In this document: in pieces, positions 33,741-43,785 of the stretch
How positions within the stretch are numbered: the stretch's first letter is position 1
Layout of the letters: each line of letters begins with the position of its first letter
DNA from: Blumeriella jaapii
Lineage: Eukaryota > Ascomycota > Leotiomycetes > Helotiales > Drepanopezizaceae
Direction: 5' to 3'
DNA length: 64,000 nucleotides
NCBI GenBank assembly: GCA_009599575.1
Contig: VWND01000008.1
Span: 186,001 to 250,000, forward strand
The notes under the pieces: model-generated
Databases searched by the model: none
What the model saw: the letters and a program-made list of their open reading frames with translations, nothing else
What the model was told of the DNA's origin: nothing
Program-made: the position numbers and the translations under genes

Positions 33741-33941
33741 TGTTGGTATTATATAAGAGGGGGTTGTGTATATACAGTTGAGATATTGCAATAACTGGGG
33801 TTCTATTGCGAAAGAGATTTAAAGAGTAAACTAGCTATCGCACGGGTATGTGTAGGTAGAGCTGCACGCTTGCAGCCTACCGTCGTTACGTGGTCTGATT
33901 ATATGATTGTGCGCATGATCAGCCACCATCATATACCCACA
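33741..33941 (-). repeat. Co2 3' LTR (201 bp)
   Basis: Plus strand begins TGTTGGTATTATATAAG and ends ATATACCCACA. The CACGTG of the other LTR reads TACGTG here. Confidence 0.95.
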
Positions 33942-34001
33942 TTGGCAACTCTTTTATAAAAATCAACCATAGTTAGCTAGATTCTTTTTAATTGTATATA
34001 T

Positions 34002-34046
34002 AATCGTCTCCTTTTTAATCGTCTCCTTTTTATTCGTCTCTTTTTT
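34002..34046 (+). repeat. Three 15-bp tandem copies beside the Co2 3' LTR
   Basis: AATCGTCTCCTTTTT occurs twice exactly (34002-34016, 34017-34031) and once with two changes (34032-34046). It lies 60 bp inside Co2 from the LTR, in the 3' untranslated part. Confidence 0.85.
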
Positions 34047-34059
34047 ATTGTTTTTCTAC

Positions 34060-34494
34060 CCAATCTTCTATTTTTACGTCAATTTCGTTTTTGTCAATAA
34101 AGGTAGTAAAAGCCTTATTAGGATTTGCCTTCGTTATAACATCCGCCGGATTGTTTTTTTCCGTCAATCTATTTCACTTCTGATAACTCTTTTTTTTATA
34201 GCTCTGGCGGAAAGCCATAATATCGATTATAAAACGTTTTTCTTTTGTTGTTTTTAATTTGACCAAACATTTATACAAAAAGTATAAATCCGTGCAAACT
34301 ACTATTGGAATATCGGAAAAATTAAGCTTTTGAATAATTATACGTAGAATTATAGCGATGCAAATAGCGATATTTATCCTAGAAACTATTCCGTATATTT
34401 TTGAAGCTAGTACGCTTCGTATAACTTTCTGACATTTGATTAAGCTTGCTGCAATTAGGTTTCCTTTTATTTTGAATAAATTGTTAAGCTGCAT
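34060..34494 (-). pseudogene. Co2 RNase H
   Basis: An open frame of 106 residues (34174-34494). KCQKVIRSVLASKIYGIV is the RNase H S-x-L-A-S-E-L-Y/A block (Glu reads Lys), then SDIPIVVCTDLYFLYKCLVK, KLKTTKEKRFIIDIMAFRQS and, after a stop, DGKNNPADVI-like sequence to 34080. The D of CTD and the closing N-P-A-D are kept. This arrangement is characteristic of one fungal Copia lineage. The RNase H Glu change is a G-to-A. Confidence 0.93.
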
Positions 34495-34499
34495 TTTAT

Positions 34500-36315
34500 T
34501 AGCTAGAAAAACTTCGTAGCCAATTTGCGAACTGCAGTTTTTATTATTAGCAAATAAGCTATTAACAAATACAAATAGCTTTGCAATAGCAAAATCGATT
34601 TATATAAATAAAAGTCCTCGATTTTAATTATTTATTATTTATCGAATTCGCTTATTAATTATATCGATATCTGACTGAACAAGATTTTTCACTTGTATTT
34701 GTGCAGCTATTAAAAGGTCGAAAATAGCCTCGGGTTAATACAAACTAGCAATATAAGCTCTTCGAGCGCGTTGGGCGAGATAATTACTTTTATCGTCTTT
34801 GATTAGCTCGAGTTTTTTTGCTTAGTTTTTCGGTCTGAGAAAGATAGAACCTTTTGATTTATATAAGGCTTCTTCGTTAAAGGTCAAAACGTTGTTTTCA
34901 GTCAGTATGTTTTTAAGCTTCGCATTAAAATCTGCTGCTTGCAATTCGGCCTTTTTCAAAGCTGAGAAAGCCTTATTTATTAATTATAACGTGTCGTTTG
35001 TTTGCATTTCTACGATTGCGAAAGCAAAAGTAATAAAAATAAATAAGCAGGGGTCGTATATTAACGTAGTCATATAAAACTTATTCTTATAGTGTTTGTA
35101 ATACGTATCCTACCAATGCGTGCCTGCCTTTGCTATACCGTACAAAAGCTTATAAATCAGCAGAATCGAGCCTTCTGGGTAGCTAGATCGTAGCTTTTTA
35201 AAAAGGTGCGCTAGAATCTGTCTTTCTAAAAACCTATTAGCGCTTATATAAGTTTGAATAATATTTTTTAAATGCAATGTAGCGTTGCAATTGCCTGTAT
35301 ATTCGAGGGTTGGAGCGAGAGCTATAACTAATCTCTGGCTATTTCGCTAAATAATGGATGATTAAGTAAGAATATCGTATTTCTTATCGTCGTTGTAAGC
35401 TTGGATTACCAATCTAGATTTCTCAAATGATACAGTTGTATTTTTTGCCTTTAATTTTATTCATAATTCGTAAATTAAAGATTCGGCCGTGGTGGGAAAA
35501 TAAGATTGTATTATACAATCTCAAAAACGCTTTTCTCGATCAAACTTTCTATTTCCATTTTTTTAAAAGCCTTAAAAGGCTCGCCGAGGATTGTAATAAC
35601 ACTTTTTTTGGCGTAGTTTAACTGAGCATTCAGCGTTTGCCTTTTTTTTATATATAAGATAATTTGCAATACAATCGTCGAAAGAATTGGTTTTGATAGT
35701 CTTTGCAAAAAACAATATATTAATGTTATCTTTTCTTATATTTCTTTTTTCAAGTTCGTAAAACTCGTCAGTTGTAAATAATTGCTGCTATTGCTGTTGT
35801 TTCTTAATCTTTCGGAAAGGAACGCGTATTTTAGTGCCTTGGCGAATTTGTATAGTTTCTGAAGGTTGAATTGATGATGCAATCAGTTCTGCAACAGATT
35901 ATACAATTGCAGCTGGTGCAATCAGTTTTGCAACAGGCTGTACAATTGCAGCTGATGCAATAATCGCAGCTGATAATGCAAGCTTTCCCTTCTTAACAAC
36001 TGGTTCAAAAGGGGTTTTATCGTCTAATTCGCTATAGTAAAGTTTAACTAACGTAATTCGGAAATCTGAAGCTTTATCGTTGATTTGAATTTTGCAGATA
36101 TTGCTATTTTTTAGAATAAGCTTGTAAGGGCCTGATCAACCTTTTTTTTTTTTATATACGCGTACGTCTGATTGCAGGGGGAGATTAAATGTTTCTAAGG
36201 TATTCGGGCCATTCCTAGTGCGTAGAGCTTCCGAAACTTTGCGTTCGGCCTGAATTCGCCGAATTTCTTAAGTTGCAAAGCGTAGTGCATTACGTCTTTT
36301 CGTTACAGAAACAAA
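34500..36315 (-). pseudogene. Co2 integrase C-terminus and reverse transcriptase
   Basis: Reading leftwards: near 36170-36290 RRIQAERKVSEALRTRNGPN then LPLQSDVRVYKKKK, the integrase C-terminal SH3-like part. A repeated linker (35879-35957) follows. RT has FKAFKKMEIESLIEKSVFEI at 35530-35600, LYGIAKAGTHWWDTYYKHY near 35120-35180, TLIYDPCLFIF near 35050, and the catalytic MQTNDT at 34990-35010, with Asn for the first Asp (34993-34998). Colinear with the standard Copia RT although stops occur about every 60 codons. Confidence 0.92.
35879..35957 (-). repeat. Two 39-bp in-frame repeats in the Co2 linker
   Basis: GCAATCAGTTYTGCAACAG recurs at 39-bp spacing, followed each time by ACAATTGCAGCTG. On the coding (minus) strand each unit encodes 13 residues, read as AAIVQPVAKLIAP and AAIV-stop-SVAELIAS. 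Its length, a multiple of three, keeps the frame. Confidence 0.8.
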
Positions 36316-36320
36316 AAAAG

Positions 36321-36497
36321 TATTGCTAGTATCTAACTAGTAGGCAGAGAAAGCAATGAATGCACACGATAGGGTTGGTTGACTTGTAGTAGTATTCAGG
36401 TATGGTGTGCGCCCTTATGGGGCGTGCACGGTACTCGGGAACTAGTTGTTTTGGCAACCAGTTATATAAGTAACACGTGACATTTAATTTAGCAACA
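36321..36497 (-). repeat. Co1-b 3' LTR (177 bp)
   Basis: Plus strand begins TATTGCTAGTATCTAAC and ends TTAGCAACA; ends form inverted repeats (TGTTGCTAG type). CACGTG at 36474-36479. On the element strand a purine stretch (AGAAGGGTG) precedes it. Confidence 0.96.
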
Positions 36498-36949
36498 CAC
36501 CCTTCTGACAGCGTGCAGTAGCAGCTTTAAAGCTGACTGCAGTGCGCCTGTTAGTAAAAAAAAACTAGCTATGACGTCATATATGTTTTGTGCGTTACCT
36601 ATTTTGTATGTTCTGAGAGTAAACTCAGCGTTTTTTAAAAAGCGCTGTAAAACCTTCTATATTTGTATATATAATACACCCCTTTTTCCACTTTGCATTA
36701 GACTTTTAAATCAAGTAGTTATAAGCCTAGCAGCTTATATTATGCAACGTGGTTAGTTTCCGAAAATGGTTTTGTAAAGCCGTCAGCTGTATTATTTTTA
36801 CTTTAAACGTAGTACAGATCTAGCTTATTAATAGTAACTTTTAAACGAACGTAATAGTATTTGATATTAATATGCTTCGTGCGTTGGTAATATTCGAGGT
36901 TTTCAGCCAATAAAAAAGCTTTTTGGCTGTCGCAATTTATTTCGATATA

Positions 36950-37234
36950 CTAAGCATCTGAGCGATTGTAATTTATTTTTTGTAGAATTTGGCGGATCCA
37001 AGCGGCTTTCTGAGCGAACTTGCATATAACAACGTATTCAGCTTTAATAAAAAAAAGGGCAACGATAATTTGGCGCTTTGAAATAATTGTAAAAACAGCT
37101 TTTGCAAAAAAAAACGCAGCATTACTATATAATATCCTATTTATTCGGATTCCAGCCCAATCAGAATCGCAAAAATTATATAATTTTATTTTGGCCTTAT
37201 CCGTGATTTGTTTTTCAAATACTAAGCAAAACAT
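36950..37234 (-). pseudogene. Co1-b RNase H
   Basis: Open for 94 residues: YNFCDSDWAGIRINRILYSN, then AKAVFTIISKRQIIVALFFI, KAEYVVICKFAQKAAWIRQI. This is the Copia RNase H (Y-x-D-A-D-W-A-G, S-K-K-Q-x-x-V-A-L-S-S-x-E-A-E-Y), with Ser-Ser-Thr-Glu reading Phe-Phe-Ile-Lys, so the catalytic Glu is lost. CDSDWAG is kept. The frame of similar length on the opposite strand (37020-37328) is a shadow, as is 14569-14874 in Co1-a. The rest, to 36500, is the C-terminal end and 3' leader. Confidence 0.95.
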
Positions 37235-37399
37235 TTTTGTTTTTTATAAATATTGCATTACGCGTTTGGCGGCGGCGATATATTATAAAAACGGATTTAT
37301 AAGAAATTTAGCTAAAACAAAGCAATAATATATAATATTCCAGCGTATTTAAATAGCGAAGTATTGTAAAAAGCCGCAAATCGATTAATATAGCTTAAT

Positions 37400-38260
37400 A
37401 TCGTAAAATATAATCTGGCTTTCGAATTTGATTATATAAACTTCGGAATCCGATGCAAAAAGCGTAATTGCGCTTTTGCAATTAAACATACCGAATCTGT
37501 TAAAAAAAAAAAACCTTATTAATATAAATATTTTGATAGAAAAAAATAATATATGTTATTTTATTTCTGATAATACGAATATTTAAAAAGTATTTTGCTT
37601 TTTTTTGCGATTGCATATCGAAAAAAATATATAAATTTTTTTTGAATTTATCGAAAACAAGGTTTTTTTTTGGCTAGTATTAAAAAATCGTCGACGTAAA
37701 TAACGATGCAAATCTTAATGGTTTTATTAATATAAACGCAATTATCGTTTTTATAGGATAAAAGTTAAACTTAGCTAGCTTCGTACGAAGCTTGATTTGC
37801 CAAAGTCGTGGGAATTGCTTAAAACCGTACAAGGCTTTAAGCAATTTAAAACAATAGTTTATAAATAAATCTGGTTTTTAATTCGATTTAGCCAAAAAAA
37901 GATTTGACGTAAATATCGTTATTTGTATTACTGTTTAAAAATGCAATTTTTATATCGTACTGTTTAAATTCGTAATCTATTATAACAGTAATACTAATAG
38001 CGATTTTTTCAAACAGCCGATTTGCAAATACCAGCGTAGGTTTGGTTATAATTTCGATTGTATTTTTAAAAAAATCCTTAAACGACGAATCGAATTTTGT
38101 ATTTATTAATTTTACCGTTTTTATTTTTTTTAGATTTAAATAGTAATTTGAAACCTAAAATGCGACAATTCTTAAAAACGTTTGCTTTTTTTTATAATGG
38201 TTCAGGTTTTTTTGTATAAAAGTGATTTGTATTTTTTAATTATTACAAAGCGTTATTAAT
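37400..38260 (-). pseudogene. Co1-b reverse transcriptase
   Basis: Read leftwards it holds the FKLLKALYGF block near 37830-37860 and the catalytic YVDD at 37687-37698 encoded TACGTCGACGAT, unchanged. Flanking blocks carry stops. Bases 38145-38215 span the site where Gy3 entered Co1-a: here ATTAT occurs once, in CCTGAACCATTAT on the element strand. Confidence 0.9.
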
Positions 38261-38269
38261 TTCCGTTAG

Positions 38270-39960
38270 TTTTAGCAAAAGCTTTTTTAAATGTATAAGA
38301 ATCGTTTGTGAAAAGGGATTTATTAAAATCAGCGGCAAAAGCGTAATTGTATAAAAACGTATTAAAATTAAATACGACGTTTTTTAAATAGTTTTGTCGG
38401 AGCGTATATTAATTCGTTCAGATAAAAAAATAATAGGCCAGATTTTTTTAGTTTTTAGTTTTTTTAATAATAAAAGCTGGTAATAATACAGCGATTTCGC
38501 TTATTTTAGATGCGATAGCATTATTTAAATTGTTATCGTTTTGCTAATTTTTTTTTGTATAATTCAGGAAATTCGTTATTACTTTTTTTTTTTTTTTTAA
38601 TTTATCGCTAATAATTTAATTATTATTATAATCGTTTAATATAAAGTTTTTATCTAAATCACTTTTAGTTAAAAATATATTAGGCTGATCAGATTCGAAT
38701 TGAAAAATGAAATCGGTAATAAAACTATTTTTATTAAATTTTATATAAAAGGATTTAATAATTTTGTTTTCAATTCTAGCAGAAACGTAAATTTTTTAAA
38801 TATTATTTTTTTCAAATTTAATAAAAATTCTTACTTCGGCTTTAGAAGCAAGTTTGCGATTTTAAATACGTCGTTCAGGTTCGATAAAAACGTAAATCTT
38901 ACAGCTTAAAACTCGAAGGTATTTAACCGAAGGCTTGTGTTTCATTTTTGGCTGAATATTATTCCAAAAGGCTTAATAGAAGGTTTTACTACCCAATTAA
39001 ATATTAGCCGTAAAATTGGTAATGTAAATTATAGCTAATAGAATTTCTAATTATAGAAACTCCGGAATTTCTTGATCAATTATAATAGTTCGGAGCTTTT
39101 CTATCAGAATGCGAATCGAACGTTTTGATCGACCGTTTTGCTTTGGAATATAAAAAGTAAATTCTTTTAGAATTATTTTAAAATGTTTAGTTAACTTTCG
39201 CATTTGCGTAAAACTGTATTTCTTGCTTTTATCATAACGCTATTTTTTAATTATACGGTTGTATTAGGTTTTAGCAAAGCGGATTATTTTTTTATTAGCT
39301 TAAAAAGCTTTATTTTTTTTAAAGTATATATAATCCTAACGAATTATAAATGCAAAGCAGATAAAGATCGAGGGCATATTTATAGCCGTAAATATTATTT
39401 GAAATAAAATATATTATATTAACGTGTAATTTATCGAAAGCTTTAATAGATTTGGGACGAGCCGAACGTTTATTCGTTTTTCTGATAAATCGGCCAAATT
39501 CGCAAAGTTAATATATACGTGTTTTATTTGTTTTAGTTTTTTTTGAATTTTTATATTAATAATACTGTTTTGGGTGTTTCGAATTGCTTATAGCTCAAAA
39601 TGACAGAAACGTTTATGCTAAAGTTCGATATTAATTAAAGCTTTTTCGATAGCAGCAGGTAAAGCATATATTGCGACGTAAATTAAACTGAATAAAAGCT
39701 TTTTTATAATAAACAATTTTTTATTAACAGCGCAGATTTTATTATCGTTGATTGTATAAAAAAATATTCGATTTTAGATAGCTTTTAAGCTTATTAAGCT
39801 TGAAACTTAAAAAAAGCGAAACAAAGCAAAAAGGTATATAAAAACCGTATTATACAATTCTAGCATTCGTACAAAACCATTTGTTTTGAGCGTACGAATA
39901 GTACAAATGCCTAAACCTAAGGGTTTTTGATTGGCCTATTTGCAATAGCTATAAAAGGTA
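38270..39960 (-). pseudogene. Co1-b integrase region
   Basis: Colinear with 5505-7262 of Co1-a. The QNGRSKRSIRI block lies near 39090-39150 and the LWPE block follows to the left; the FDKLHVN first-Asp region is near 39420. A 67-residue frame at 39204-39407 and one at 38700-38909 on the plus strand are shadows. At the right end (39850-39960) LKTNGFVRMLELYNTV can be read, the post-protease part of the polyprotein. Confidence 0.85.
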
Positions 39961-41804
39961 AATCGTTTTTAAGCTTGTAAAAAGTAAATTTAAAAAAAAT
40001 CGTTGCAAATATAATCTGTAGCTTTTGTATTATAAAGCCAGCGATTTTTTTTTTTTAAATATAAAAAAAAAGTTGTTTTTTTAAAAGCAATAACGTTATC
40101 AAAAGATAATTTAATAAAAATAATTAGTCCACCGAATATTTTTTTTTTGTCGTCGTTAAAAAACTTTTTTTTGACGTTTTTTTTTAAAAGCAGTATATTT
40201 TTTTTTTATACGCTTTTTTTCAGGCCTTTCGCTTTTTTTTGTTAATTTTAAAGCAATCGTTATATTTATGCCAAAGCTTTTTTTGCTTGCAGTGTTTGCA
40301 TGCAATAGCGTAAAATAGCTTGGAGTTGTTTTCTTTTGCTTTGTTATTGTTTTTTTTATTAGCGTTAGCGTTATTAGCGTTGTTGTTTTGATTGTTTTTT
40401 CCGCTTTTACTTTTATTAATGGCAGAATTAAATTTGTTATTATATAAGGTTTAACCGCTGTTAATTTTAATAGATTCGCTCGTACGAGCTTTATTTATAA
40501 TATTTTTAATTAAACTTTTAAAAATAATTTCAGATTTTAATTTGGAAATTCGAAATAAAAATCGTTAGCGTTCGGCCTATATAACGTATTTTTTTAAATA
40601 TACGGTAATAAATATAACTGGGTTTTATTGCACAAATAGGGCGATATTTAAAACTTTCAGCTTCGTAATAAAAAGTCGGAAGGCCTAAATAAATTTCTCG
40701 AATAAAAGATAATCGTCGTAATTAATAATAACGTAATTTTGAATTGCGTTGTATTTCAAAACTGTTCCGAAACTTTTATATTATTATTATAAAAATTTTT
40801 ATATATTAAAAGCAATTTTTTTTTTAATAATATGTTTTTTTGGGCCAGGCTTGCAATTCGCAGATATTATAAACTTTATTTAAAAATCACCGGAGTTTCA
40901 GTTCTGTTATATTTTAAATGCAATAGCGGAATGGTTTTTATTTTATTCGTTTATTTCTGCCGGAATATATAATTTCGATTTTGAATTCAGGAATTTGGCC
41001 AAATAGTTTGTATTTGCGATAAATATAATTTTGTTTTTTTATAATTAATAATTATCAGCGCTTTTCAGTTTTGTAGCTTTAAAAAGATTTATAAAAAATT
41101 GTAGCTATTTTGCGCGGGCGCGCGCAAATTCGAAAGGTTTTAATGAAAAAGGAGGTGATTTTCCAAATGAAAAAGGGTTTTTAGAAGGGTTTTTTTCAAG
41201 GTTTTGATCGTGATTTAGCTTAAGGTTTTGTAATTTTTGAAAAAAAGAATTCGGTGTTTATGATTTTCGAATATTTAAATAATCAACGTCGATTTCCGAA
41301 AATGTAAAAGATTTGCTACGTGAGTTTTCTTTTTTTTTCTTAAATGCGATCGGGGGAATTGAAAGCGTTTTTAAATAGAATAAGGAAAAGTTGTTTTTTT
41401 TCGTTAATATCGGAGTCTTCTGCTGGTGTGTTTGTTTGTTTTGTTCGCACCGAACTATCCAGTTGAGATCGCAGATCGGAAAATAAAAAAGGGAATAATT
41501 TAAGAAAGATTACAGCAGCAGCAGAAGTAGATAAAGGTCCGGCAGGATTGGTTTTTGCTATTTTATTTGACTTTTTTGCTATCGTTTTTTTAAATGAAAT
41601 TAAAGCAGTATTCGCCTTGATTGCAGCTTTTCTAGGAGATAAAGCTTTTTTATTAGCTGCATTTGCAATTTCAGCAGCAAAGCGCTTTTTAGCGTTGCCT
41701 GCCATTTTGACGGTTTCCGACGTGATTGTTCGCGCCGAAAAGAGGGTTCGATTATTTTTTACGCGTATGCGCTGAAGTCGGAATATCGAAAATGAATGTA
41801 ACAA
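39961..41804 (-). pseudogene. Co1-b gag with Cys/His knuckle
   Basis: The N-terminal piece is open for 154 residues (41340-41804); MAGNAKKRFAAEIANAANKK lies near 41700, so the true Met may be the internal one just after the leader. It is rich in Ala and Lys. Near 40253-40300 the frame reads CKHCKQKKLWHKYNDC, a CX2C-X6-H-X4-C knuckle with two residues more than the usual CX4H. Protease is expected at 39960-40200, where only CNDFF and ILDS-like traces appear. The plus-strand frame at 41548-41775 is a shadow. Confidence 0.82.
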
Positions 41805-41814
41805 ACTTGTTGCC

Positions 41815-41827
41815 GGGGCTCATAACC
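41815..41827 (-). promoter_or_regulatory. Co1-b primer-binding site (half tRNA-iMet type)
   Basis: Minus strand reads GGTTATGAGCCCC directly after the 5' LTR. It is complementary to GGGCUCAUAACC, the anticodon arm of eukaryotic initiator tRNA-Met, not to a tRNA 3' end. Drosophila copia and some other Pseudoviridae prime this way. Confidence 0.85.
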
Positions 41828-42004
41828 TATTGCTAGTATTTAACTAGTAGGCAGAAGGAGCAATAAATGCATACGATAGGGTTGGTTGACTTGTAGTAGT
41901 ATTCAGGTATGGTATGCGCCCTTATGGGGCGTGCACGGTACTCGGGAACTAGTTGTCTTGGCAACCAGTCATGTGAGTAACACGTGACACTTAATCTAGC
42001 AACA
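41828..42004 (-). repeat. Co1-b 5' LTR (177 bp)
   Basis: Same length as the 3' LTR, ends CTAGCAACA, followed by AAAAG. CACGTG at 41981-41986. Confidence 0.96.
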
Positions 42005-42009
42005 AAAAG

Positions 42010-43228
42010 CGTTTGTTTTTAATAAACGGGAATATGCACCGTATACCAGCAAAATAAGTATAATACCGCCTGGATTTGCAATATCGTTTATAGCTTTAAA
42101 AGCTATTTTTAAAATTATATGCTTATCGAAGCTTTTATTTTTTTAATTGCTTTTTTCAGAATACTATAAATTCGTCTGAAAGGGCCCGTAATAACGTTTC
42201 ATCTTGCTAATATTATTATAAGCTTCGATTAAAACGATTTTAATATCATATCCTATAAAACGTGCTTATTAACGAAACTCTTAGAAAATTAAATTGATTC
42301 TTGAATCGACAATAATTACGTCGGGTAAATCTAAATAAAAATCAATTTAATACAGCCGAAATATATTTTATACGTGTTTTGCAGTCATATTCTTTAAAAA
42401 AACCGCTAGAACTATAAATAATAGCTAAATCCACGATATAAAAAACTAAATCGCCGTCAATATATATAATATTTACAATTACCGAATAATTAAATTTATA
42501 GTCGTTTTTTCAGTAAAATCTTGAATCGGCGAAAGGTTTGCTCGTGTAATTAGCATTAGAAACAGTATTTTACAATCTTTTCCAAAATAACAGTTTCGAA
42601 TTCCTGCCTTGCTCGTTCCAAAATAGCCGCAAAGCGCTATACAAAAAAATATCTCTATCGTTTATAAATCTGGCGTAATTCGAGTTTTATAAAATAACAA
42701 AATAAAGTTTTTTAGATATTAAACAACATAAATAAGTGTTTCCATTTCCGAACTACTGGTACGCCAAAGCCATTTTTTTATATAAGTATATTATACAAAT
42801 TATCGAAATAAATATAAAAAACATTTATGTTTTTTAAACAAATTAAAAAAGGAATATTAATATTAACGATATGAAATTTAATTTTGCTAATAGATGTTTG
42901 CAATAAAAACTGTTTCTTGGATATTTGCAAAAGTTATTCCAAAGCTAATCGTATTTTCTTTCGAAAAAAAAAAAAAATCAAAAGCAAGCTAAAATAGCAA
43001 TTTTTTAAAAGTTTTAAACTAAAATATACCATTTGAAAACTTGCCAGCTGCATCTGAATCTAAAATTTTTTTTTAAAACTTATATAAAAAGTATTTCGAG
43101 CCTGAGATATACGTCTCCAATAAGAGTTTATCGTCCTTCTGGATAGAAGGGTTTATAAGATTAAGCTTTATAAAAGCATAGTAGACAGATCGCTTTTATA
43201 AAATAATCAAAACTTCGACTTCTACTAT
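42010..43228 (-). pseudogene. Co2 integrase catalytic core
   Basis: Between Co1-b and Co3-a. Read leftwards near 42160-42370: YLDLPDVIIVDSRINLIF, then RFIGYDIKIVLIEAYNNISK followed by MKRYYGPFR. The lineage pattern is P-D-x-I-x-x-D-A-G-x-N-F, then E-V-K-x-V-P-V-E-A-H-N-S-x-G-K-x-E-R-Y-H. Second Asp and Glu positions are kept; the Glu of KxERYH reads Lys. The upstream part (42400-43228) is integrase N-terminal sequence with stops, and the protein continues at 51453 behind Co3-a. Confidence 0.9.
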
Positions 43229-43528
43229 TATCGTGCATAGCTGAATAGTCGGTAGGAACCCTCACCGGAGGCTGGAACGGATGAATTGTATGCAGTAAGA
43301 TGTTACTTGTATTCTAAGTCTGACTGGCGAGCTCTCCGCAAAAGACGGAAGGTTCGGGCTCGCTTAGTCAGTCGCTCGGAAAAACTAGTCTCCGAGGAGG
43401 CTCGTTATTACGTGATTACGAGCCTTTCCGAGCTCCAGGAATATTTAACTACTGAAAGCGTATAGAAAAAATAAATTTAAAACAAAAAAAATAAAAGAAA
43501 ACAAAAAAAATGTAAATATAGCGCAACA
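43229..43528 (-). repeat. Co3-a 3' LTR (300 bp)
   Basis: Plus strand begins TATCGTGCATAGCTG and ends AGCGCAACA. It contains the Co3 signature GTCTGACTGGCGAGCTCTCC. The CACGTG of the other copies reads TACGTG here. No recognisable transcription start for the antisense frame could be fixed. Confidence 0.95.
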
Positions 43529-43785
43529 TATTTTTTAGTTAATTGCCAATCCGATGATCAGCTATTTTTAAAGCGCGGAAAAATCCTTTTGTCGTTCGAA
43601 TACGACCGTAACGCGATATTATAATATTCATATAATTTGTTTATATTCTTTGTCGTTGCGAAGCGTAAATAAAGCTAATTCAGCTTAAATAAGCGTTTCG
43701 TCGCTTTTGAAAACTTTAATTTTTTTATTTTCCTATTATTTTTTTAATAAATTCAGGCTTTATTATTTTGATTAAAAACATCGAT

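Larger units (their letters stand above)
36321..42004 (-). mobile_element. Co1-b: complete but dead Copia element (5,684 bp)
   Basis: It has two 177-bp LTRs (36321-36497, 41828-42004) and a perfect AAAAG target duplication (36316-36320, 42005-42009) inside Co2. Leftwards: PBS, gag with a Cys/His knuckle, integrase, RT with intact YVDD, RNase H, 3' LTR. It is the reference copy that explains Co1-a and shows the Gy3 and Gy2-a target sites unoccupied. Confidence 0.97.

Noticed and set aside
36361..36450. Conserved GC-richer block in Co1 LTRs taken for a host promoter
   Set aside because: It occurs at the same place in all three Co1 LTRs (27825, 36321, 41828) and has flanking target duplications, so it is LTR sequence.
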